From Candidatus Uhrbacteria bacterium (lineage in GTDB: Bacteria; Patescibacteriota; Patescibacteriia; GWA2-47-26), in the NCBI GenBank assembly GCA_016187515.1, contig JACPJN010000005.1, positions 1-56,390 of the forward strand: 56,390 nt of DNA, read 5' to 3'. Of this stretch, positions 22,257 to 27,870 are shown in pieces; position 1 is the first letter of the stretch; each line of letters begins with the position of its first letter. The notes under the pieces were generated by a model. The model was not told the DNA's origin. It saw only the letters and a list, made by a program, of their open reading frames with translations, and did not search any database. A program made the translations under genes and the position numbers.

Positions 22257-22279
22257 GTGCTGTGCCAACGTGCTATATT
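22250..22279 (+). promoter_or_regulatory. Divergent promoter toward the tRNA-Thr(TGT) region
   Basis: TTGTCA (22250-22255), 18 bases, TATATT (22274-22279). The -35 hexamers of the two strands share CTTGTCAAG, so only one polymerase could bind at a time. Confidence 0.55.
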
Positions 22280-22337
22280 ACGAAGACAGACAATAGTGAA
22301 ATCTGGATCCCGTGCATTCAGAATTTTGCCACCTTAG

Positions 22338-22380
22338 GGCCGACGCTACGGTCGGTCGGCCGACTGAAACGTCGGCCCTC
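22338..22380. repeat. GGGCCGACG palindromic repeat
   Basis: AGGGCCGACG and CGTCGGCCCT bound a GGTCGGTCGGCCGAC core. The repeat lies in the tRNA leader, followed by a stray D-arm-like fragment (CTCAATGGTAGAG). Confidence 0.65.
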
Positions 22381-22403
22381 AATGGTAGAGTCCCGCACCT
22401 TTT

Positions 22404-22480
22404 GCCAACGTAGCTCAGTGGCAGAGCAGCTGTTTTGTCCCCCTGCGGCGGATCACCCGTAGGGTGATAAACAGTAGGCC
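22404..22480 (+). pseudogene. Broken tRNA gene with a palindrome inserted in the anticodon loop
   Basis: The 5' half of a tRNA is clear: GCCAACG acceptor strand, TAGCTCAGTGGCAGAGC D arm, and CTGT TTTGT. After TTTGT, about 29 bases with hairpin arms CCCTGCGG/CCCGTAGGG intervene before TAAACAG completes the anticodon stem. The T arm and 3' acceptor are missing and the sequence runs straight into tRNA-Thr(TGT). If the loop is rejoined it reads TTTGTAA, i.e. another tRNA-Thr(TGT). Confidence 0.65.
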
Positions 22481-22552
22481 GATGTAGCTCAATGGCAGAG
22501 CAACGCTTTTGTAAAGCGTAGGTTGTCGGTTCAACTCCGACCATCGGCTCCA
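22478..22552 (+). tRNA. tRNA-Thr(TGT)
   Basis: Acceptor GCCGATG/CATCGGC, D arm GCTC/GAGC, anticodon stem ACGCT/AGCGT with loop TTTGTAA (anticodon TGT), T arm TGTCGG-TTCAACT-CCGAC, and encoded CCA. Confidence 0.93.
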
Positions 22553-22603
22553 GAATCTGACAACCCATGATTCATTATTCCTGATTCATAATTCATTCAA
22601 CGT

Positions 22604-22759
22604 ATGTCCCAAGACAATCTTATCAAGTTCGAATGCACCGTGTGCAAAAAGATAAATTATCACTCCACGAAAAATAAGAAGACGCTCAAGAACCGGCTGG
22701 AACTCAATAAATTCTGCAAGGGGTGCAGGAAGCATACGGGGCATAAAGAAACGAAGTAA
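22604..22759 (+). CDS. rpmG: Ribosomal protein bL33
   Basis: This gene is too short for the ORF track. It encodes 51 aa starting [16 protein letters not shown], with the bL33 pattern: CxxC, then [18 protein letters not shown] and [13 protein letters not shown]. Both CxxC pairs are present, so this is the zinc-binding (C+) form. It lies 51 bases after tRNA-Thr(TGT), a common neighbourhood for rpmG, and may be transcribed with the tRNA. The start is the only ATG giving the conserved N-terminus, and no Shine-Dalgarno is evident. Confidence 0.93.
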   Translation: MSQDNLIKFECTVCKKINYHSTKNKKTLKNRLELNKFCKGCRKHTGHKETK

Positions 22760-22855
22760 ACGGGATAGCCATGGATAGGAGACAGGATAGCCACAGGATC
22801 ACAGATCCGTGATCAGTCGGCCATCCGTCAAAAATCAGTGGCAATCCGTGTTCAC

Positions 22856-23545
22856 ATGAACCCCATTATCAAGATTCTCATTTTCGCGGATTTTTTCGTG
22901 TTTTCCGGTCTGGGGCTGATTAACCCGATTTTTGCGGTTTTTATCAAAGAAGATTTGCGCGGCGCAACGCTGGCCTCGGTCGGCATGGCCGCCACGATTT
23001 TTCTGGTGGTCAAAGCCGTTTTACAGATTCCGATCGCGCGCTTTACTGATCGGGAGCCAGCCAGTTTGCGAGAGTTTTGGACTCTGGTTGTCGGGCAGGG
23101 TATTATCGCGATTGTACCCTTTTTGTATCTCCTAATTGATAGTGTGGGAGAGCTTTATGGCGTGCAAGCGCTTTATGGCCTTGGCGCGGCCTTGGCCTTC
23201 CCCGGCTTTATGGCCATCTTCACCAAATTCGGCGATCATGAAAAAGCCGCGTTTTCTTGGTCGCTGCATAGTACCGTGGTCTTGCTTTCCATGGCCGCTG
23301 CCGCGGGTATTGGCGGATATGTTGGCCAGCACTATGGATTTAGGGTTTTGCTTGTCGGCGTTGGGGCGCTGACTTTTTTGGGATTTTTTACCACGCTTGG
23401 CCTCGCGCTTTTTTACCGCGAATTGAGTAATGAGAAATTAAAAGCGGGCGGTTCATTTTGGAAGCGTTTAGCGTCCGCGCTGCGGCGCAGTAAACAACCG
23501 CCGCCGCCTCCGGCCGCGCTGGCCGGAACAAGTGTTCCGAAATGA
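22856..23545 (+). CDS. MFS-type membrane protein, half-size (6 TM)
   Basis: ATG 22856 (MNPIIKILIFADFFVFSG) is preferred; the ORF-track start is a GTG six codons earlier inside repeat-like DNA. The protein shows about six transmembrane segments and MFS-like features: an inter-helix region (VVKAVLQIPIARFTDRE) resembling the loop-2-3 motif, and a Gly-rich helix (YGLGAALAFPGFMAIF). At 229 aa it corresponds to the N-terminal half of a 12-TM transporter, followed by a basic/proline tail (PPPPPAALAG). No second half follows, so it is either a genuine half-size homologue or a truncated gene. Confidence 0.72.
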   Translation: MNPIIKILIFADFFVFSGLGLINPIFAVFIKEDLRGATLASVGMAATIFLVVKAVLQIPIARFTDREPASLREFWTLVVGQGIIAIVPFLYLLIDSVGELYGVQALYGLGAALAFPGFMAIFTKFGDHEKAAFSWSLHSTVVLLSMAAAAGIGGYVGQHYGFRVLLVGVGALTFLGFFTTLGLALFYRELSNEKLKAGGSFWKRLASALRRSKQPPPPPAALAGTSVPK

Positions 23546-23600
23546 GAAGAAGAAGGAGGATTCTGCCCGTTTCGGGCGGTAAATGGGGCGGTAAGAAAAT

Positions 23601-23629
23601 TTGACAGATTTAAGGATGGTTGATATAGT
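23601..23629 (+). promoter_or_regulatory. Promoter and candidate operator of the RHH antitoxin
   Basis: TTGACA (23601-23606), 17 bases, TATAGT (23624-23629). ATAGT-ATTA-ACTAT (23643-23656) between the -10 and the start is an inverted repeat suitable for ribbon-helix-helix autorepression. Confidence 0.75.
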
Positions 23630-23664
23630 GGGAGTGTAATACATAGTATTAACTATCATTCAAT

Positions 23665-23898
23665 ATGCGCACATCATCTCTAGTAAGTATTTCTCTGCCG
23701 CCTTCAATGGTCAAGGAAGCCGAAAAGGTCGCGAAAAAGAAACATATGACCCGTTCAGAGTTTATGCGCGCCGCGCTGCGGCATTTTATTGAGGAGATGC
23801 AGTTTGATGAAGCGGTTCGTATTGCGGATGAAGAATTAAAGACCGGAAAGTACAAGGTCTTGCCGCCGGGTGGTCTTGCCGCCTTAATACAACGGTAA
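23665..23898 (+). CDS. Ribbon-helix-helix (CopG-like) antitoxin
   Basis: The 77-aa protein has the RHH pattern: strand SSLVSISLPPSMVKEAEKV, helix-turn AKKKHMTRSEFMRAALRHFIEE, and an extended acidic C-terminal segment likely used for toxin binding. Such proteins pair with RelE/ParE-type toxins and repress their own promoter. Here the toxin gene just downstream is only a fragment, so the antitoxin appears to be an orphan. The promoter has an adjacent inverted repeat. Confidence 0.82.
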   Translation: MRTSSLVSISLPPSMVKEAEKVAKKKHMTRSEFMRAALRHFIEEMQFDEAVRIADEELKTGKYKVLPPGGLAALIQR

Positions 23899-23900
23899 AA

Positions 23901-24020
23901 GGTACTCGCAAAGACCACTGGTCGTTTTCAATCACCTATAAACATCGTATCGTGTTCAGATTTCTTAGCGGCGATACGGTGTATTTTGTTGATGTAGGAG
24001 ATCACTCGATATATCTATGA
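23901..24020 (+). pseudogene. RelE/YoeB-type toxin remnant (C-terminal half)
   Basis: Directly after the antitoxin stop, a frame reads GTRKDHWSFSITYKHRIVF, then RFLSG, DTVYFVDVGDHSIYL and a TGA stop. This is the conserved C-terminal half of RelE-superfamily toxins (WSF.I.y..RIvF...dVG.H..Y). The same frame upstream hits a stop within the antitoxin gene without any start codon, so the N-terminal half is missing. Toxic activity should be lost. The remnant's stop overlaps the next gene's start (ATGA). Confidence 0.65.
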
Positions 24021-24270
24021 AACTTCAATTTCAAAAATCCGAAATTGGAAATGCGGCCGTATTTATCCGCCGTTGCGGATATGGAGAGTATTACGATCGG
24101 CGGATGAGAAAAACCAGCTATATGAAGCGGGCGCGGATGAGCGATATGTTTCCGCGTTACCATGTCTATATTGAAGAGCAGGGCGAGGAGGTCGTGCTCG
24201 ATTTGCATTTGGATCAAAAACGGCCGAGTTATGAAGGGTCGGCCATGCACAGCGGGGAATATGACGGGGC
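24008..24270 (+). repeat. 263-bp direct repeat, copy 1
   Basis: The stretch from CGATATATCTATGAAACTTC to GGGGAATATGACGGGGCG is repeated at 25547-25809. The 3' ~150 bases are identical by eye. The 5' part differs at about ten positions. Confidence 0.88.
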
Positions 24271-24304
24271 GTTTGACAGGTTGGGCTGTTTGTGCTATTA
24301 TTAA
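24017..24304 (+). CDS. Conserved CPR-type hypothetical protein, copy 1 (3' end replaced)
   Basis: The 95-aa protein reads MKLQFQKSEIGNAAVFIRRCGYGE, with conserved DRRMRK, FPRYHVYIEEQGEEVVLDLH, LDQKRPSYEGSAMHSGEYDG segments (each read in order). I have seen this type in Patescibacteria genomes but know no function. Copy 2 at 25556 is nearly identical up to SGEYDGA. After that point copy 1 ends in 11 unrelated residues (FDRLGCLCYY) that are actually encoded by the promoter of the next gene. The native C-terminus is therefore probably lost. The start overlaps the stop of the toxin remnant. Confidence 0.65.
   Translation: MKLQFQKSEIGNAAVFIRRCGYGEYYDRRMRKTSYMKRARMSDMFPRYHVYIEEQGEEVVLDLHLDQKRPSYEGSAMHSGEYDGAFDRLGCLCYY
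24273..24301 (+). promoter_or_regulatory. Promoter of the GC-rich 270-aa gene
   Basis: TTGACA (24273-24278), 17 bases, TATTAT (24296-24301). It begins 2 bases after the 263-bp repeat ends. The leader contains TTGCTCCTTAAT (24308-24319, boxA-like) and a strong hairpin (24333-24387, GAAAACGGCG/CGCCGTTTTC). Confidence 0.8.
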
Positions 24305-24461
24305 GCGTTGCTCCTTAATATTAAGAATTTGGCTTGAAAACGGCGTGGTGTGGTTATATCTATGACCTCACGCCGCCGTTTTCAATCAAAGGCAAGTTCG
24401 TACAACCGTGAATGTTCACGGAACGGACCAGCCGAACGGCACAAAAAGGAGGCAAGCCATC

Positions 24462-25274
24462 ATGGCCAGCCTTTCGACCGCAACGGACGGAGAGATCACG
24501 GAGTTCAAGAGGCGTCTCGGTCGCGCGGGGTTCAGCGCGGAGATCATCCGCGAAGTGAACCGTGGTGACGACAACGTGCTCGCCACGACCATGTACGAGG
24601 CCCTGATGCGCCACCCGCGCTTCACCCTCGTCCACGGCGTGTTCACGAAGCAGGACAACGTGCTCGCGGCCTTCAAGGCGCGCTGCGCGGCGAAGGACAT
24701 CAACTTCGGCAAGTTCTCGTGGGTCGGTCCCGAAACCGCGCCCGACTTCGATCCGGACGATCCGGAGACGGTCGTCGTCCTCGACGCCACCCTCGACACG
24801 CTCCAGAACACGTTCGAGTTCGCCTGGGCGTGGACGGTCGACGGACAGGACGACAAGTGGCGCTGGGATGGCATGGTGTCGGATGCCAGCAAGCTCCGAC
24901 TCCTGTCCGATGAGCGTCCGGACGATGCCGAGGGTGACAGCCCCGAGTTCAAGCCCTGGACGATCTCGTGGCGTCGCATCAAGCTCAACACCTTCGTCGG
25001 CAAGAAGCCCGGCGACGTGCGCAACGCGAAGTCCTCGCCCGGCTGCGCCCTGCTCTTCGTGGCGGCGGAGCACCCGGCCCGGATCAAGGCCACGGACTAC
25101 AAGACCCGCTTCGGCTTCTGGCTCGCTGGCCTGAAGTGCACGGCGCCCGACGAGGAGCCGTGGCAGGACGTTCCGTACGTCAGCTTCAACCTCGGCCACC
25201 GTCAGGTGGAGCTCTCCTCGGACCCGTGCCCTGACGCCCACGGCCACCTCGCCGTGCCGTCCTTCAGGGAGTAG
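24462..25274 (+). CDS. GC-rich hypothetical protein, 270 aa
   Basis: I do not recognise a family. ATG 24462 follows AAAAAGGAGG, so the ORF-track start 18 codons earlier is rejected. The protein is acidic and soluble. It is rich in Trp and Asp in the middle (FEFAWAWTVDGQDDKWRWDG) and contains CALLFVAAEHPARIKATDY. GC content and synonymous codon choice (GAC, CTC and GTC dominant) differ sharply from the flanking genes, suggesting transfer or very different selection. It forms a complete unit (promoter, boxA-like leader, hairpin, ribosome-binding site, terminator). It is bounded on both sides by copies of the same 263-bp repeat. Confidence 0.75.
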   Translation: MASLSTATDGEITEFKRRLGRAGFSAEIIREVNRGDDNVLATTMYEALMRHPRFTLVHGVFTKQDNVLAAFKARCAAKDINFGKFSWVGPETAPDFDPDDPETVVVLDATLDTLQNTFEFAWAWTVDGQDDKWRWDGMVSDASKLRLLSDERPDDAEGDSPEFKPWTISWRRIKLNTFVGKKPGDVRNAKSSPGCALLFVAAEHPARIKATDYKTRFGFWLAGLKCTAPDEEPWQDVPYVSFNLGHRQVELSSDPCPDAHGHLAVPSFRE

Positions 25275-25297
25275 AGGAGCTCGTACCTCGGACTCTT

Positions 25298-25346
25298 GGG
25301 TCTCGGGGATCATGGACTTCGGTCCTTGGTTCTCGAGCCCTTTTTT
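25298..25346 (+). terminator. Strong Rho-independent terminator
   Basis: A long stem GGGTCTCG...CGAGCCC capped by GGACTTCGGTCC, then six T residues, follows the GC-rich gene. Confidence 0.88.
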
Positions 25347-25546
25347 AATTTACTGCATTATGATATTCTGGCATTGGAGAGTAGGCTCATGAATCTTGAT
25401 TGAAGGATCAAGATCGCCGAAATCCGCTCAATTCGCAAAAGCCGCCAGAGTCTTCACTTATTTGTAAGTGTTGAGCGTGTGGCGCGAATGATGAGTACTC
25501 CGTGCTTCTTTTTGGGACTGGTCTATACAAAGAAGCGAGTCCCGCC

Positions 25547-25809
25547 GATATATCTATGAAACTTCGATTTCAAAAATCAGAAATTGGAAATGCGGCCGTA
25601 TTTATCCGCCGTTGCGGATATGGCGAGTATTACGATCGGCGGATGAGGAAGGTGAGTTATATGAAGCGAGCGCGGATGAGCGATATGTTTCCGCGTTACC
25701 ATGTCTATATTGAAGAGCAGGGCGAGGAGGTCGTGCTCGATTTGCATTTGGATCAAAAACGGCCGAGTTATGAAGGGTCGGCCATGCACAGCGGGGAATA
25801 TGACGGGGC
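25547..25809 (+). repeat. 263-bp direct repeat, copy 2
   Basis: Second copy of 24008-24270 in the same orientation. The sequence before it (25347-25546) shows no gene. It contains AGTCTTCACTTATTTGTAAG and a GGGACT/AGTCCC hairpin. Confidence 0.88.
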
Positions 25810-25903
25810 GACGACAGCAGGTGAAAAAATAACAAATAACAAATTCCAAATTACAAACAAATCACAAACTCCAATGATCGAAATTACAAATTCAAGTTTG
25901 TAA
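25556..25903 (+). CDS. Conserved CPR-type hypothetical protein, copy 2 (repeat-derived tail)
   Basis: ATG 25556 is chosen by alignment with copy 1; the ORF-track start is 18 codons earlier. Residues 1-85 match copy 1 almost completely. The last ~30 residues (KITNNKFQITNKSQTPMIE) are encoded by AAATTACAAATC-type repeats and are probably not native. Neither copy shows a normal C-terminus, so I cannot say where the family usually ends or which copy is functional. No promoter is obvious directly upstream. Confidence 0.65.
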   Translation: MKLRFQKSEIGNAAVFIRRCGYGEYYDRRMRKVSYMKRARMSDMFPRYHVYIEEQGEEVVLDLHLDQKRPSYEGSAMHSGEYDGATTAGEKITNNKFQITNKSQTPMIEITNSSL

Positions 25904-25945
25904 TTTGTAAATTGTGGTTTCCTTGGGATTTGTGATTTGGAATTT
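25828..25945. repeat. AAATTACAAATCAC inverted heptamer repeats
   Basis: Left half: ACAAATAACAAATTCCAAAT and similar units. Right half: their complements (GGGATTTGTGATTTGGAATT). The same class occurs at 46537-46650, with short runs in tpiA and the glycosyltransferase. Confidence 0.8.
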
Positions 25946-25958
25946 TATATGGTATAGT
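25930..25958 (+). promoter_or_regulatory. Candidate pyrG promoter with -35 inside the repeat
   Basis: TTGTGA (25930-25935) lies within the repeat's right arm. After 17 bases comes TATAGT (25953-25958), 40 bases before the pyrG start. Confidence 0.5.
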
Positions 25959-25998
25959 TTTTAACGAAGTTTAGTTGTATCTGTGGATAATATCGTGT

Positions 25999-27624
25999 AT
26001 GTCCAAATTTATTTTCGTCGTCGGCGGGGTGATGTCCGGGGTGGGCAAGGGGACGGCCGCGGCCTCCATTGGAAAAATTTTGCAAAGCAAGGGGTTTGCC
26101 GTTACCGCCCTGAAGATTGACCCTTACATTAACGTGGACGCGGGCACGATGAATCCGGTGGAACACGGCGAGGTTTTTGTTACCGACGATGGGGACGAGA
26201 CGGATCAAGATATTGGGACCTACGAGAGGTTTTTGGATACGACAATCAGTTCGGTAAATTACATGACCACCGGCCGAGTGTATCAGACCGTGATTGAGCG
26301 CGAGCGGAATTTGGAATATGGAGGGAAGTGCGTGGAAGTGGTTCCGCATGTGCCGGAAGAAGTGATCCGGCGCATTCGCCTTGCCGCCAAACGCGCCAAG
26401 GCCGACATTACGCTTATTGAAGTGGGCGGAACGGTCGGGGAATACCAGAATATCTTATTTTTGGAAGCGGCGCGCATGATGAAACTGGCTGCTCCGCGCG
26501 AGGTGCTGTTTGTGCTGGTGTCTTATCTTCCGATTCCGGGCAATTTGGGGGAAATGAAGACCAAGCCCACCCAATATGCCTCCCGCACCCTTAACTCCGC
26601 CGGAATTCAGGCCGATATTGTAATCGCGCGTTCGGAGCGTCCTTTAGATGAACCGCGGCGCAGGAAGCTCGCCATGTTTTGCGGTGTTGCCGCGCAGGAT
26701 ATTGTTTCCGCGCCCGACGTTGATTCCATCTACAAAGTGCCGCTCAATTTTGAAAAACAGCGTTTAGCCGAACTGATTCTGGCCAAGTTTGCCATGAAGG
26801 TCCGCCGCGGCCGGGACATGAGCGATTGGAAGAAAATGGTACGCACCGCGGAGCACGCCAAACGCACGGTGCGCATCGGGGTGATTGGCAAGTATTTTTC
26901 CACCGGTGACTTTACGCTCTCCGACGTATATCTTTCGGTGATTGAAGCGCTTAAACACGCGGCCTGGTTTCATCGCGTAAAGCCGGAACTCCTCTGGCTG
27001 AATTCGGAAGCGTATGAAAAAAATCCCGCCCTGCTTAAAGAGCTGGACGATCTTGACGGCGTAGTGATTCCCGGCGGTTTTGGCACGCGGGGAGTAGAGG
27101 GGAAGATCGCGGCCATTCAGTACGTGCGCACGCGTAAAATTCCGTATCTGGGATTATGCTACGGCATGCAACTGGCGGTCGTGGAATTTGCCCGTCATGT
27201 CGCGGGTCTGAAAGACGCCAATACCGCCGAGATTAAGCCGGATGTCATTACGCCGGTTATTCACATCATGCTCGGGCAAGAAAAAATTATGGCTACCAAA
27301 AAATACGGCGGGACCATGCGGCTCGGCGCGTATCCGTGCGTACTTCATGCTCACTCCATCGCGCGGAAGGCCTATGGCGCGCGCGCGATCTCGGAACGCC
27401 ATCGTCATCGCTACGAACTTAACAATAAATATCGGCCGCTTTTTGAAAAAAGGGGCCTGCTGATCGCCGGGACCTCGCCGGACCGCAAACTCGTGGAAAT
27501 TATAGAACTTCCGCAGCACCCGTTTTTTGTGGGCACGCAATTTCATCCGGAATTTAAGTCCCGCCCGACCCGTCCGCACCCGCTTTTCCGGGAATTCATC
27601 CGTGCCGCGATGAGAAATCGGTAG
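25999..27624 (+). CDS. pyrG: CTP synthase
   Basis: This enzyme converts UTP to CTP with glutamine as nitrogen donor. ATG 25999 gives the usual start MSKFIFVVGGVMSGVGKG (P-loop). The synthetase domain has KIDPYINVDAGTMNP, EHGEVFVTDDGDETDQDIGTYERF (each conserved) and EVGGTVGEYQ. The C-terminal class I amidotransferase has the oxyanion motif PGGFGTRG, the nucleophile in LGLCYGMQ, and the His/Glu pair in GTQFHPEFKSRP. Length (541 aa) is typical and, unusually here, there is no repeat insertion. It is monocistronic and followed by a MITE-like element. Confidence 0.96.
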   Translation: MSKFIFVVGGVMSGVGKGTAAASIGKILQSKGFAVTALKIDPYINVDAGTMNPVEHGEVFVTDDGDETDQDIGTYERFLDTTISSVNYMTTGRVYQTVIERERNLEYGGKCVEVVPHVPEEVIRRIRLAAKRAKADITLIEVGGTVGEYQNILFLEAARMMKLAAPREVLFVLVSYLPIPGNLGEMKTKPTQYASRTLNSAGIQADIVIARSERPLDEPRRRKLAMFCGVAAQDIVSAPDVDSIYKVPLNFEKQRLAELILAKFAMKVRRGRDMSDWKKMVRTAEHAKRTVRIGVIGKYFSTGDFTLSDVYLSVIEALKHAAWFHRVKPELLWLNSEAYEKNPALLKELDDLDGVVIPGGFGTRGVEGKIAAIQYVRTRKIPYLGLCYGMQLAVVEFARHVAGLKDANTAEIKPDVITPVIHIMLGQEKIMATKKYGGTMRLGAYPCVLHAHSIARKAYGARAISERHRHRYELNNKYRPLFEKRGLLIAGTSPDRKLVEIIELPQHPFFVGTQFHPEFKSRPTRPHPLFREFIRAAMRNR

Positions 27625-27636
27625 AAAATACAATCG

Positions 27637-27777
27637 CTTGACCCCGCGCCTTAAGGCGGATATGTAAAATGAAAAATGCGGAGAGCGAGACAGTCTTTGA
27701 TTACAGGGCATAGCCCCGCACACGATTGTACCCCACGGCGTGTTGCGCCGAAGTCCGCTTAAGGCGCGGGGTTGACA
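27637..27777. repeat. MITE-like inverted-repeat element, copy 1 (141 bp)
   Basis: Ends TTGACCCCGCGCCTTAAGGC and CTTAAGGCGCGGGGTTGACA are imperfect inverses of about 22 bp. The ends match copy 2 (32737-32878) closely, including CCGAAGTCCGCTTAAGG, while the interiors differ. The right end supplies the -35 of the helicase promoter. Confidence 0.8.
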
Positions 27778-27800
27778 CGCTATTATTCTTGCGTTAGGAT
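27772..27800 (+). promoter_or_regulatory. Promoter of the DEAH helicase, -35 in MITE arm
   Basis: TTGACA (27772-27777) is the last six bases of the element. After 17 bases comes TAGGAT (27795-27800). Confidence 0.8.
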
Positions 27801-27870
27801 AAGAAATCGTATCCTGTCAATGGTGGCCGGGATGCGGGTTCCTTTTTTGCGCAACAAGATGGAGGAGAAC

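Noticed and set aside
22404-22552. Intron-containing or split functional tRNA
   Set aside because: The GCCAACG acceptor strand cannot pair with the downstream CATCGGC end, and the first unit has no T arm of its own. No bulge-helix-bulge or group I features are seen.
24360-25313. 317-aa minus-strand ORF over the GC-rich gene
   Set aside because: High GC removes stops from several frames. The plus-strand ORF has promoter, AAGGAGG and terminator in the right places, while the minus one has none.
25347-25546. A second toxin remnant before copy 2 of the duplicated gene
   Set aside because: No frame reproduces the WSFSITYKHRIVF-type segment seen before copy 1. Only a few bases before the ATG are shared.
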